Shown here piece by piece: positions 27,011 through 36,086 of a stretch of DNA of 64,000 bases. The first letter of the stretch is position 1. The number at the start of each line of letters is the position of its first letter. This stretch comes from OLB4 sp002050165 (GTDB lineage Bacteria > Bacteroidota > Ignavibacteria > Tepidaquicellales > Tepidaquicellaceae). Where the stretch lies: positions 28,962-92,961 of the forward strand of contig SZPC01000009.1 in assembly GCA_030263475.1 (NCBI GenBank). The letters are read 5' to 3'. The notes beneath the pieces are model-generated. The model worked only from the letters and a program-made list of their open reading frames with translations, was not told where the DNA came from and did no database searches. The position numbers were made by a program, and so were the translations under genes.

Positions 27011-27616
27011 ATGCCAAATTTAGTAATCGTCCGTCATGGACAATCAAAATGGAATCTTGAAAATAAATTCACCGGATGGATTGACATAGATCTCTCTGAG
27101 CAGGGGATTGCCGAAGCCCATAATGCAGGTGAAAAGCTAAAGAATTTTAAATTTGATCTTGCGTTTACTTCTGATCTAATCAGAGCGCAACGTACGCTTG
27201 ATATTATTCTGGAAGATATCGGTCAGAAAGAAATTCCGGTTGAAAAAAATATTGCCCTTAACGAAAGGATGTACGGTGATTTACAAGGTTTAAATAAAGA
27301 TGATACAAGAAAAAAATTTGGTGATGAACAGGTGAAAATCTGGCGACGCAGTTACGATGTCCCGCCACCAAACGGTGAAAGTCTGAAAGATACCGCTGAC
27401 CGCGTGTTGCCGTATTATCACGAAAAAATTGAACCCGAATTAAAAAAAGGTAAAGACATTTTGATTTCCGCCCACGGGAATAGCCTGCGGGCGCTGATTA
27501 TGTATCTTGAGAAACTTACCCCGCAACAGATTCTCGAAACTGAAATCCCTACAGGTACACCTAAATTGTACAAGCTTGATTCCGAGCTTAACGTCGTCGA
27601 GACCAATTATATCTGA
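27011..27616 (+). CDS. gpmA: 2,3-bisphosphoglycerate-dependent phosphoglycerate mutase
   Basis: This enzyme interconverts 3- and 2-phosphoglycerate in glycolysis. The 201-residue protein opens with VIVRHGQSKWNLENKFTGW, with the phosphorylated histidine at H9, and has ERMYGDLQGLNK, RRSYDVPPPNGES and the second histidine in ISAHGNSLRAL. At 201 residues it is shorter than the E. coli 250-residue form but of a size seen in Bacteroidota. The stop overlaps the next start by one base (TGATG). Confidence 0.92.
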   Translation: MPNLVIVRHGQSKWNLENKFTGWIDIDLSEQGIAEAHNAGEKLKNFKFDLAFTSDLIRAQRTLDIILEDIGQKEIPVEKNIALNERMYGDLQGLNKDDTRKKFGDEQVKIWRRSYDVPPPNGESLKDTADRVLPYYHEKIEPELKKGKDILISAHGNSLRALIMYLEKLTPQQILETEIPTGTPKLYKLDSELNVVETNYI

Positions 27617-28245
27617 TGTTCAGAAATATAATATTTGATCTGGGAAATGTATTTCTGTTTTTTGATCACGGTAAGTTTTACAGGAATTTCTCTTCATTGG
27701 AAAATTCATTCACTGCAGATGAACTTTGGAAGTTTGTAACATCAAAAAGAATTGACTATAAGCTTTCGCTCGGCGAGTTCACTCCTCAACAAGCATTTCA
27801 ATCTATTAAAAATGAATTTAAAGTTAAAACAGGATTTCGAAAATTCTGTCAGTTGTACGGTGATATTTTTACTCCAAACAACCGAATGATCCAATTCTTT
27901 GAAAGAAGTTTATTCCGCAACGACCACAAATTCTTTCTTTTATCCAATACTGATGCAATCCATTTTAATTACATCAAAAAGAACTTTCCTATTATAATGA
28001 AAATTAAATACAGAGTTCTATCGTTCGAGATTGGAATGCTCAAACCTGATGTAGAAATTTATAAATATCTTCTCATTAAATACCGGATTGATCCCAAAGA
28101 AACAATTTTCATTGATGATATTCACGAAAATATTGTTGTTGCCGAAACGACAGGAATAACGGGTATTCAATACACCTCTCATAGCTCGTTTAAAGATAAA
28201 TATCTTGCATTGCAAAAAAGCCCTCATAACAGTATGAGGGCTTGA
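27616..28245 (+). CDS. HAD-superfamily hydrolase, IA (haloacid dehalogenase-like/YihX-type)
   Basis: The 209-residue product has motif I FDLGNVFLFFDH, motif II FFLLSNTDAIH, the conserved Lys in MLKPDVEIYK and motif III ETIFIDDIHENI. The second aspartate of motif I is Asn, as in the FDLGNV subgroup. Substrate is unknown; many of this group act on sugar phosphates or nucleotides. It overlaps gpmA by one base. The final residues (SPHNSMRA) are encoded by one arm and loop of a hairpin that acts as terminator for the convergent sod gene, so the C-terminus may be shaped by that element. Confidence 0.85.
   Translation: MFRNIIFDLGNVFLFFDHGKFYRNFSSLENSFTADELWKFVTSKRIDYKLSLGEFTPQQAFQSIKNEFKVKTGFRKFCQLYGDIFTPNNRMIQFFERSLFRNDHKFFLLSNTDAIHFNYIKKNFPIIMKIKYRVLSFEIGMLKPDVEIYKYLLIKYRIDPKETIFIDDIHENIVVAETTGITGIQYTSHSSFKDKYLALQKSPHNSMRA
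28218..28243 (-). terminator. Rho-independent terminator of sod, inside the end of the HAD gene
   Basis: A perfect 11-bp stem (AAGCCCTCATA at 28218-28228 with TATGAGGGCTT at 28233-28243) with a 4-base loop. On the minus strand it is followed by a six-T tract, 29 bases after the sod stop. On the plus strand it overlaps the last codons and stop of the HAD gene. Confidence 0.9.
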
Positions 28246-28271
28246 TAGTAAACAACTAACGTATTTTACGT

Positions 28272-28886
28272 TTAAGCTGATTTAGCATCGTTGTAACGCT
28301 TTGAAACAGCATCCCAGTCAATAACATTAAAAAATGCTGAGATGTAATCCGGACGTTTGTTTTGGTATTTCAGATAATACGCATGCTCCCACACGTCAAC
28401 TCCGAGTATTGGAGTTCCTTTTATATCTGCAACATCCATTAACGGGTTATCCTGATTAGGTGTTGAACAAACTGCAAGGTTACCATTGCCGTCAACAATG
28501 AGCCATGCCCACCCTGAACCGAATCGGTTCGCTCCGGCGCTTGAAAATTCTTCTTTGAATTTTTCAAATGAACCGAATTTAGCATTGATTGCGTCCAATA
28601 GTTCACCTGATGGTGTGCCACCTTTACCGGGAGCCATTACTGACCAGAAAAATGAATGGTTCCAATGCCCTCCACCGTTGTTGCGTACAGCAGCAGGATA
28701 ACTTGAAATATTTTTCATGAGGTCTTCAAGGGACTTATCAGCTAAGTCGCTCCCTTCAATAGCAGCGTTTAATTTGTCAACATAAGCTTTGTGATGCCTG
28801 TCGTGGTGGATCTCCATAGTCAATGCATCTATGTGAGGTTCCAATGCGTCTTTCGCGTAAGGTAATTCAGGTAATGTGAATGCCAT
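28272..28886 (-). CDS. sodA: Superoxide dismutase, Fe/Mn family (probably Mn-type)
   Basis: The enzyme removes superoxide in the cytoplasm. The 204-residue product has all four metal ligands: H27 (MEIHHDRHH), H77 (WNHSFFW), D164 and H168 (DVWEHAYYL). The second-shell glutamine comes from the C-terminal part (Q145, in STPNQDNPLM), the arrangement of Mn enzymes rather than Fe enzymes; metal use cannot be proven from sequence. No signal peptide. Single gene with its own terminator at 28218-28243. Confidence 0.95.
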   Translation of the reverse strand: MAFTLPELPYAKDALEPHIDALTMEIHHDRHHKAYVDKLNAAIEGSDLADKSLEDLMKNISSYPAAVRNNGGGHWNHSFFWSVMAPGKGGTPSGELLDAINAKFGSFEKFKEEFSSAGANRFGSGWAWLIVDGNGNLAVCSTPNQDNPLMDVADIKGTPILGVDVWEHAYYLKYQNKRPDYISAFFNVIDWDAVSKRYNDAKSA

Positions 28887-28929
28887 TTGAATATTAATTT
28901 AGTTAAAGAAAAAATTATAAGTATGGATT

Positions 28930-29673
28930 TTAATCGTCAAAAAATACTGACAATTTAACTTCTACTCCGTAATTATTTGCGCGAGTAACCATTTGTTCCG
29001 GATCATCGTTTGTAAATGTTACCGGATTGAGTACCCTGTTTACGTCTTTGAAATCCGATTCATTTATCATGAACTGATAGTAGGGCTTGATCATAATTTC
29101 AAAACTGCTTAGCCCAGGGTTAATGTTAACCTGCGCAAAAGGTGTAAGACCAAAAATCATATTTGAAATAGGATTTGGTACGTAATCATCGGTACTTTCA
29201 TAACTTGGTTTGGATTGGTCAAGTGGGTAAACACGGGTTTTAGTTCCAACTGATCCGATGTCAACGCTTGCTCCGATTATTGTTTTAATTGAATTAGAGG
29301 ATAAAACAATTACCCCGCCACTCAGATTGACAGAATTCATAGAAACAGCGAGATCCCGCCGGAAGTTTGTATCGTTTACGACTCCTTCAGCAAATACATC
29401 ACCGGTTTTTCTAATGTATGTGAGATCGAACATCGCGATATCATTGAGTATTACCCCGGCAGTTACCGTAAATCCGCCAAGTGAATTAAATTCCTCCATA
29501 TTTTTCGTGAGAATTGTTCTTGTATCGTTGTATCTTCCTGTAACAAAATTTAGACCATCAAGATTCGGTTTCGTTATATTATATCCACCGGCGAGAAAGA
29601 AATTTGCTTTTTGGGGCATCGCATCGGATATGAAAAATAAGGAGATAAAAAGAAAAGCTAAAATCTTTTTCAT
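28930..29673 (-). CDS. Predicted outer-membrane beta-barrel protein
   Basis: The 247-residue product has a signal peptide (MKKILAFLFISLFFISDAMPQ) and alternating hydrophobic strands (FFLAGGYNITKP, GGFTVTAGVILND, MFDLTYIRKTG, VEVKLSVFFDD with a terminal aromatic/acidic strand) like a small outer-membrane barrel of the OmpA/porin-like superfamily. No closer family is recognised. It overlaps the upstream DUF6132 gene by 4 bases and so belongs to the run that begins with the uvrA-like gene. Confidence 0.65.
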   Translation of the reverse strand: MKKILAFLFISLFFISDAMPQKANFFLAGGYNITKPNLDGLNFVTGRYNDTRTILTKNMEEFNSLGGFTVTAGVILNDIAMFDLTYIRKTGDVFAEGVVNDTNFRRDLAVSMNSVNLSGGVIVLSSNSIKTIIGASVDIGSVGTKTRVYPLDQSKPSYESTDDYVPNPISNMIFGLTPFAQVNINPGLSSFEIMIKPYYQFMINESDFKDVNRVLNPVTFTNDDPEQMVTRANNYGVEVKLSVFFDD

Positions 29674-29876
29674 TTTTTATTTTTTGGTTTGATAATGTAG
29701 CTTTGAACAAGGTTGCCCAAGACTAAACCTGCAAATCCGCCGTACGCTGACATAAAGTATGCATTTGACTGCAATGGACACGTGCCAGACTTGCAACCGA
29801 TAAATGTGTAGTACAAAAATCCACTTAAAGTGCCGATTAAAATCCCTACAATAGAGATTAATGCTGTTTTTTTCAT
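29670..29876 (-). CDS. DUF6132 family small membrane protein
   Basis: The 68-residue protein has two hydrophobic helices (residues about 5-25 and 42-62) and between them YYTFIGCKSGTCPLQSN, the pattern of DUF6132, a Bacteroidota membrane protein family of unknown function. Two cysteines in CKSGTC may form a disulfide or bind metal. It overlaps both neighbours by 4 bases: the uvrA-like gene before and the barrel gene after. The small size and exact overlaps support a real gene. Confidence 0.82.
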   Translation of the reverse strand: MKKTALISIVGILIGTLSGFLYYTFIGCKSGTCPLQSNAYFMSAYGGFAGLVLGNLVQSYIIKPKNKK

Positions 29877-32755
29877 TTCAATACTTTTTTTAAAAAATTT
29901 CCGGTATATGAATTCTTAACCTTTGCGACGTCCTCCGGAGTTCCGCAAGCTACTATCTCTCCACCTTTATCACCACTTTCGGGACCAAGATCTATTATCC
30001 AATCTGCACATTTAATAACATCAAGGTTATGTTCAATAACAATAACAGAATGACCTTTATTAATCAATTCATTAAAACATTTTAATAACTTTGATATGTC
30101 ATGAAAATGTAATCCGGTCGTGGGTTCATCGAATATAAATAGCGAGTTACTCCCCTTTTCTCTGAACGTAAGATGATAGGCGAGTTTAACCCGTTGCGAT
30201 TCACCGCCGCTGAGAGTAGAGCCTGATTGTCCAAGACGAATGTAACCTAATCCGACATCTTCGAGCACTTTAAGCTTATTTATGACCTTTGGATGTGATT
30301 TGAAGAAATTAATAGCTTCGGTCACAGTCATATTTAAAACATCATTAATATTCTTTGAGATTCCATTATTTCCTTTCAGTCTTACCGCCAGAGCATCAGT
30401 TTTGTATCTTTTCCCTTTACAAACTTCACATTCAAGGGAAATATCAGCCATGAATTGCATTTCAACTCTTATAGTACCGGTACCTTCGCAAGTTTCGCAT
30501 CTCCCGCCCGGAATATTGAATGAAAAGTATCCGGTTGAAAATCCCATTTTTCGGGCATCATTAGTTTGGGCAAATGCGTCTCGAATTGCATCAAATGCCT
30601 TAATGTACGTAACTGGATTACTCCTTGCTGACCGCCCGATCGGATCCTGATCAACTAGTTCTACCGAATCGAAAACTTTAAATCCTTCAATGTGATCGTG
30701 GTCCCCAATCTTTTCATTGTAATACCCGTCAATTAATTTTTTTAAACCACCATAGAGAACATCGTTAATCAATGTTGATTTACCTGAACCACTTACACCT
30801 GTTACGCAAACAAATTTTTTAACGGGAATTTTTACATCAATAGATTTCAGATTGTTCTCACGTGCTCCTTTGATCAACAGGTAACCGGTTTTATTGTCTA
30901 TCTTTCGCCGAACCCCGGGTACATCAATACGGAGTTTCCTGCTCAGGTATTTCCCTGTTTTTGAACTGCTGTCCTTTTTAAGTTTGTCATATTCACCACT
31001 GAATACAATCTCCCCGCCGTTTTCACCCGCATTCGGTCCGATATCGAAAATGTAATCGGAAGCTTCCATCATATCGCTATCGTGTTCAACGACTAAAACG
31101 GAATTTCCAAGATCACGCAGTGAATTCATGATATTAATTAATCGCTTGTTGTCCCTTGGGTGAAGCCCGATTGATGGTTCATCGAGAACATAGATTGAGC
31201 CTACAAGTGACGACCCAAGCGAAGTTGATAAATTAATCCGTTGTGATTCACCGCCGGATAGTGAATTCGAAAGCCTGTCGAGGGTGAGGTAATCCAGTCC
31301 GACCTCATTAAGATATTTAAGTCGGGAAATAATTTCTTCAAGTATCCTTCCGGAAATTGCAAGCTCCGTCTTTGTAAGTTCAAGCTCAAGGAAAAATTTG
31401 TATGCTTCTCCAATATTAAGTCGAACAATATCGAAAATTGAATTTCCTTTGATTTTGATATACAAAGCATCTTTCCTGAGCCTCGAACCTTTGCAGACAG
31501 AGCACATTGTATATGCTTTATATCTGTTTAATAAGATGCGATAGTGAATTTTATAAACAGCTTCTTTTTCAATCATCCGGAAGAATTTTTTAAGCCCGAT
31601 GTAATGTTTTCCGCCATTCATTACAAAATTGAGTTCTTCCGGTGTGAGGTTTTTATAAGGTTTATGTACATCAACATTGAATTCGTGAGCTTCACGCAAT
31701 AAATCAGATAAATGTTTAGCATGCTTTGGTGTGGTGAAAGGCGCAATAGCTGCATTAATAAGTGACCTTGTTTTATCGGGTATAACCAAATTGAAATCAA
31801 TATCCATTGTATTCCCGAATCCCTGACATTTTTCACATGCGCCAAAAGGGTTATTGAACGAAAACATTCTCGGTTCAGGCTCGATAAACTTCATCCCGTC
31901 AGCTTCGAGAAAATGGTTGAAATGCAAATCTTCCGTTCCACCATCCATATCCCTGATTGAAACGTAACCTTCACTCTCGCGATACGCCATTTCAATTGAA
32001 TCGTGCAATCGTGAAATAACTTCCTGATCGTTTGCATCATATCTGAACCTATCAATTACAATCCCGAAAAATCCTTTTTTCCTTTTTTTATTCAGAGCAT
32101 TTAAGATATCATCATCACTGTAATCGTTCAGGTCTAGTATTTTATCGTTCACTATGACTCGATAAAAACCCTTTGAACGGAGATCAGGCAATTTCATTTT
32201 TACAGAATCAATCGTGTGGTATTTGAATTCATAGTAAATGATAAGCCGTGGCGAGACATTTGAAAATAAATCCGAAAGCGATTTCACAATTGACGCCGGC
32301 GAATCTTTTTTAACTTCAATACCGGATACCGGTGAAAACGTTCTTCCGATGCGGGCAAAGAGTAGCCGGAGATAGTCGTAAATTTCTGTTGATGTTCCGA
32401 TAGTTGAACGGGGATTACGGGTTTTTGTCTTTTGTTCGATCGCCATTGAAGGTGCAAGTCCTGAAATTGAATCTACATCTGGCTTGTTCATTCGTTCTAG
32501 GAATTGTCTGGCATAGGACGAAAGCGATTCAACATATCTTCGCTGTCCTTCCGCATAGATGGTATCGAATACTATTGAAGATTTCCCCGATCCGCTTACA
32601 CCGGTAAATACTACAAGTTTATTCTTCGGAATGATGAGGTTAATATTTTTCAGGTTGTGAACTCTTACACCTTTCAATATGATGCTTTTCTTCGGATCGT
32701 CCGGTATAACCAACCCGTTTGTTTTAGCTCTCTTTTTAACTGCCAGACTTTGCAT
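29873..32755 (-). CDS. UvrA-like excinuclease ATPase, paralogue
   Basis: UvrA dimers find DNA damage and load UvrB. The 960-residue product has two ABC modules: Walker A GVSGSGKSS near residue 55 and again GVSGSGKST near 650, signatures LSGGESQRINL and LSGGESQRVKL, and the zinc-module cysteines CEKCQGFG, CSVCKGSR and CETCEGTG/CEVCKG. All catalytic motifs look intact. It lacks nothing obvious compared with E. coli UvrA (940). It lies 309 bases downstream of a second uvrA in the same direction, and the two differ in many motif positions, so it is a divergent paralogue rather than a recent copy. It overlaps DUF6132 by 4 bases. Confidence 0.9.
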   Translation of the reverse strand: MQSLAVKKRAKTNGLVIPDDPKKSIILKGVRVHNLKNINLIIPKNKLVVFTGVSGSGKSSIVFDTIYAEGQRRYVESLSSYARQFLERMNKPDVDSISGLAPSMAIEQKTKTRNPRSTIGTSTEIYDYLRLLFARIGRTFSPVSGIEVKKDSPASIVKSLSDLFSNVSPRLIIYYEFKYHTIDSVKMKLPDLRSKGFYRVIVNDKILDLNDYSDDDILNALNKKRKKGFFGIVIDRFRYDANDQEVISRLHDSIEMAYRESEGYVSIRDMDGGTEDLHFNHFLEADGMKFIEPEPRMFSFNNPFGACEKCQGFGNTMDIDFNLVIPDKTRSLINAAIAPFTTPKHAKHLSDLLREAHEFNVDVHKPYKNLTPEELNFVMNGGKHYIGLKKFFRMIEKEAVYKIHYRILLNRYKAYTMCSVCKGSRLRKDALYIKIKGNSIFDIVRLNIGEAYKFFLELELTKTELAISGRILEEIISRLKYLNEVGLDYLTLDRLSNSLSGGESQRINLSTSLGSSLVGSIYVLDEPSIGLHPRDNKRLINIMNSLRDLGNSVLVVEHDSDMMEASDYIFDIGPNAGENGGEIVFSGEYDKLKKDSSSKTGKYLSRKLRIDVPGVRRKIDNKTGYLLIKGARENNLKSIDVKIPVKKFVCVTGVSGSGKSTLINDVLYGGLKKLIDGYYNEKIGDHDHIEGFKVFDSVELVDQDPIGRSARSNPVTYIKAFDAIRDAFAQTNDARKMGFSTGYFSFNIPGGRCETCEGTGTIRVEMQFMADISLECEVCKGKRYKTDALAVRLKGNNGISKNINDVLNMTVTEAINFFKSHPKVINKLKVLEDVGLGYIRLGQSGSTLSGGESQRVKLAYHLTFREKGSNSLFIFDEPTTGLHFHDISKLLKCFNELINKGHSVIVIEHNLDVIKCADWIIDLGPESGDKGGEIVACGTPEDVAKVKNSYTGNFLKKVLK

Positions 32756-33064
32756 TAATTGGAAACAAACATTAAAGTTAATTTTTGCAAATCAGAACTT
32801 CAGTACAATAATTTGGTTTTGTTGCAAAAGACATGAAATTTTTATCAGATGTCTGAACTAATGAAATCAATCGCTCTTTGGATTATAAAAATGTTCAGAA
32901 GATCAGTTGCCAGAAAATTCCCATGGAAAGAAAAGTTAAACATTGAGAAATGAGTTAAAAGCAGGTGTCAATGGAAGCGTAGAGATTAGTCTGGTTTCTT
33001 ATTATTGTAAACTCTATGTAGATGATAAACTTATCAAATTCTGAACGTATGGATATATACGATT
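32756..33064. other. 309-base region between the two uvrA genes
   Basis: This interval separates the two minus-strand uvrA genes. No terminator hairpin, tRNA or conserved-looking element was found. On the plus strand there is a 34-codon open frame (32849-32953) with no ribosome-binding site; it is not called a gene. A promoter for the downstream paralogue may lie here, but I cannot point to one. Confidence 0.5.
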
Positions 33065-35899
33065 TTATTGGAGTTCTGGTTCAAGATACTTTGCTGTGTA
33101 TGAAATCTGTTTGAAATTTCTGACAAGTTCTTCGGGTGTACCTTTTGCAATAATTTCACCACCTTTATCTCCTCCGTCCGGACCCATATCAATAATCCAA
33201 TCGGCTGATTTTATTACGTCGAGGTTGTGTTCAATTACAATTACGGTATTGCCCTTATCGGTTAGTTTATTAAGGACGTCGAGCAACATCCTGATATCCT
33301 CAAAGTGAAGTCCGGTCGTTGGTTCATCGAGTATGTACATTGTTTTTCCTGTTTGTACCTTTGATAATTCCGTTGCGAGTTTAACGCGTTGAGCTTCGCC
33401 CCCTGAAAGGGTTGTCGCCTGCTGACCCAATCTAATATATCCGAGTCCAACATCATACAAAGTTTGTAATTTTCTCTTAAGTGATGGTACCGCCTCAAAA
33501 AAAACAAGTGCATCTTCAACAGTCATTTCGAGAACGTTCGAAATTGATTTGCCCTTATATTTAATCTCAAGTGTTTCCGAATTGTATCTATTGCCATTGC
33601 AAACATCGCACAACACGAAAACATCAGGTAAGAAATTCATTTCGATTTTTCTGATACCGGCGCCTTCACAATGCTCACATCTACCTCCTCTGACATTAAA
33701 TGAAAATCGCCCGGGTTTGTAACCACGAATTTTCGAATCCGGTAAATTTGAAAAAATGTCCCGTATAAAAGTAAAAAGTCCCGTATAAGTTGCCGGGTTA
33801 CTTCTGGGAGTTCTTCCGATCGGGCTTTGATCAATTTCAATTACTTTGTCAATCATTTTAGTAATATGGTCCTTTAAACGTGCGGTAAGTCCAAGTAAAC
33901 TTTTATATGGTAACGGTTGCTGTAAGGTTTTATGAAACTTCATTGACAGTATCTTATAAAGTGTGTCGTTTATCAGTGAAGATTTACCTGAACCGCTTAC
34001 ACCGGTAATGCAGATAAATTTTCCGAGCGGAATTTCAAGGGTTACGTTTTTGAGGTTGTTTCCCGAAGCGCCGCTGAGTATCAGGTTGTGACCGTTTCCT
34101 TTTCGCCTTGTTTCAGGGACCGGGATTTTACGCTTACCGCTCAGGTACTCGGCAGTGATTGATGAACCGTTGAGTTTTACCGGATTCCCAAAGGAGACTA
34201 CATCACCGCCGTGTTCACCAGCGCCGGGCCCGAGATCTACAATGAAATCCGAACTCTCTATCATTTCTTTATCGTGTTCAACTACAATAACAGAATTTCC
34301 TATATCCCGAAGATTTTTTAGAGATTCAATCAGTTTAATGTTGTCGCGCTGATGAAGTCCTATTGACGGTTCATCAAGGATATATAGTACACCGGTGAGC
34401 TGAGAACCAATTTGTGTAGCAAGGCGAATTCGCTGCGCTTCACCCCCTGAAAGGGTTTTTGCACTTCTGTCGAGACTTATGTAATCTAAACCTACATTTA
34501 AAAGAAATTCCAACCTGTTTTTAATTTCTTTTATAACCTGAGATGCGATTATCATTTTCCGGTCATCCAGTTTCAGATCTTTGAAAAAATCCATGCACCG
34601 GCTAACTGACATTTTTGAAATATCATGGATATTAAGTCCATTGATCTTTACCCACAGCGCGTCTTCTTTCAGCCTGCCTCCATTACATACGGGACATACT
34701 GAAACCTCTGTGAAACTTTCTGCCCAGTTTTTTATCTGTATGGAACTACTTTCCTGCTCAAAATTCCTTATGTAGTTTACAATTCCGGTAAAACGCTGAT
34801 TGTAAATTTTCTTTTTACCGAGAGTATTGGTATACTCAATTCGAAGTTTGTGCTTAGTCCCATACAGCAACTCACTTAACAAAATTTGCGGAAGCTCAGA
34901 TAGGGGAGTATCAAAATCAGCGGAGTGATAGTCGAACAAGGTCTTAATCGAAATTGAAATCCAGTTTGACTTAGGTTTTCCAAGTGGGGCTATTGCTCCA
35001 TCGTTTACGCTAAGGGATTTATCCGGGATAATCTTATCTATACTAATATCCTTTTTTTCACCCAGTCCAAAACAATTATCGCACCAACCGTAAGGCGAAT
35101 TAAAAGAGAATGAATTCGGAGCCGGTTCGGAAAAACTCCTGCCTGTATGCGGATCGGATAATTTTTCGTTGTAAAGTTTATCTTGTTTACCATCGTTAAT
35201 TATCACAATCCCGTCACCTGCCCTGAGCGCCATTTCAAGGGAATCAAAAATCCGTAGTTTGGATTTCTCATTTACCTGAACCCGGTCTATTAATATTTCT
35301 ATATCGTGAATTTTGTATCTGTCGAGTTTCATTTGTGGAACGATATCCGCAATTTCACCATCAATTCTGACTTTTGTAAATCCGTCCGCTGAAATTTCTT
35401 CGAACAACTCGCGGTAATGTCCTTTCCTTGCTTTGACTACGGGGGCTAAAATATTAATTCGGGAGTTGAGGTTGTTTAAGTAAATATTGTCAATTATCTG
35501 ATCGATAGATTGTCGTGTTACAGCTAATCCGGAATCTGGTGAGTACTGCGTGCCACATCGTGCAAAAAGCAATCTGAAGAAATCGTAAATTTCCGTTACC
35601 GTACCTACGGTTGATCTTGGATTGTGTGAAATTGTTTTCTGCTCAATTGAAATTGCTGGAGAGAGACCTTCAATTTTATCAACGTCCGGGCGTTCTATTC
35701 CGCCGATAAACTGCCGTGCATATGCGGAAAGTGTCTCTAAAAACCGACGTTGACCTTCCGCATAAATTGTATCGAACGCAAGCGAAGATTTACCCGAGCC
35801 TGAAAGCCCGGTGAATACAACCAGGCTGTCTCTGGGAATTTCTATATCAATATTTTTGAGGTTATGAACTCTGGCGCCCTTAATTGAGATCTTATCCAA
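33065..35899 (-). CDS. uvrA: Excinuclease ABC subunit A
   Basis: This 944-residue UvrA has the canonical set: Walker A GLSGSGKSS and GVSGSGKSS, signatures LSGGEAQRIRL and LSGGEAQRVKL, Walker B LYILDEPSIGLH and MYILDEPTTGLH, the Q/NPRS-type NPRSTVGT loop, and zinc modules with CDNCFGLG, CPVCNGG, CEHCEGAG and CDVCNGN. It is closer in size and motif wording (LATQIGSQL, LSGGEAQR) to E. coli UvrA than the neighbouring paralogue, so the gene symbol is given here. UvrB and UvrC are not in the window. Confidence 0.95.
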   Translation of the reverse strand: MDKISIKGARVHNLKNIDIEIPRDSLVVFTGLSGSGKSSLAFDTIYAEGQRRFLETLSAYARQFIGGIERPDVDKIEGLSPAISIEQKTISHNPRSTVGTVTEIYDFFRLLFARCGTQYSPDSGLAVTRQSIDQIIDNIYLNNLNSRINILAPVVKARKGHYRELFEEISADGFTKVRIDGEIADIVPQMKLDRYKIHDIEILIDRVQVNEKSKLRIFDSLEMALRAGDGIVIINDGKQDKLYNEKLSDPHTGRSFSEPAPNSFSFNSPYGWCDNCFGLGEKKDISIDKIIPDKSLSVNDGAIAPLGKPKSNWISISIKTLFDYHSADFDTPLSELPQILLSELLYGTKHKLRIEYTNTLGKKKIYNQRFTGIVNYIRNFEQESSSIQIKNWAESFTEVSVCPVCNGGRLKEDALWVKINGLNIHDISKMSVSRCMDFFKDLKLDDRKMIIASQVIKEIKNRLEFLLNVGLDYISLDRSAKTLSGGEAQRIRLATQIGSQLTGVLYILDEPSIGLHQRDNIKLIESLKNLRDIGNSVIVVEHDKEMIESSDFIVDLGPGAGEHGGDVVSFGNPVKLNGSSITAEYLSGKRKIPVPETRRKGNGHNLILSGASGNNLKNVTLEIPLGKFICITGVSGSGKSSLINDTLYKILSMKFHKTLQQPLPYKSLLGLTARLKDHITKMIDKVIEIDQSPIGRTPRSNPATYTGLFTFIRDIFSNLPDSKIRGYKPGRFSFNVRGGRCEHCEGAGIRKIEMNFLPDVFVLCDVCNGNRYNSETLEIKYKGKSISNVLEMTVEDALVFFEAVPSLKRKLQTLYDVGLGYIRLGQQATTLSGGEAQRVKLATELSKVQTGKTMYILDEPTTGLHFEDIRMLLDVLNKLTDKGNTVIVIEHNLDVIKSADWIIDMGPDGGDKGGEIIAKGTPEELVRNFKQISYTAKYLEPELQ

Positions 35900-35921
35900 G
35901 TCTGTGTGAAAAATTAAACCT

Positions 35922-35953
35922 TAAAGTTACCCTGATGCGATATGTATTACAAT
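35922..35953 (-). promoter_or_regulatory. Candidate promoter of uvrA
   Basis: Read on the minus strand, ATTG (35953-35950) and TAACTTTA (35929-35922) lie 20 bases apart and 22 bases before the uvrA ATG. They resemble the Bacteroidota -33 TTTG and -7 TAnnTTTG elements with one mismatch each. No LexA-like palindrome was recognised. Confidence 0.35.
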
Positions 35954-36000
35954 GCAATTTTATGGATGAATGAAGGAGTTGAATTCAGTGAAGGGGAGTA

Positions 36001-36028
36001 AAAAAAGCCCCGCTAATAGGCAGGGCTT
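36001..36028 (-). terminator. Rho-independent terminator of the large secreted-protein gene
   Basis: On the minus strand AAGCCCTGC pairs with GCGGGGCTT (one mismatch) around a 6-base loop, then seven T residues. It starts about 58 bases after the stop at 36087. Confidence 0.85.
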
Positions 36029-36086
36029 GATTTAATAATAAGGGGAAAAAATGAAACACTTTAACTTCGCATTACAACTAATGTCG

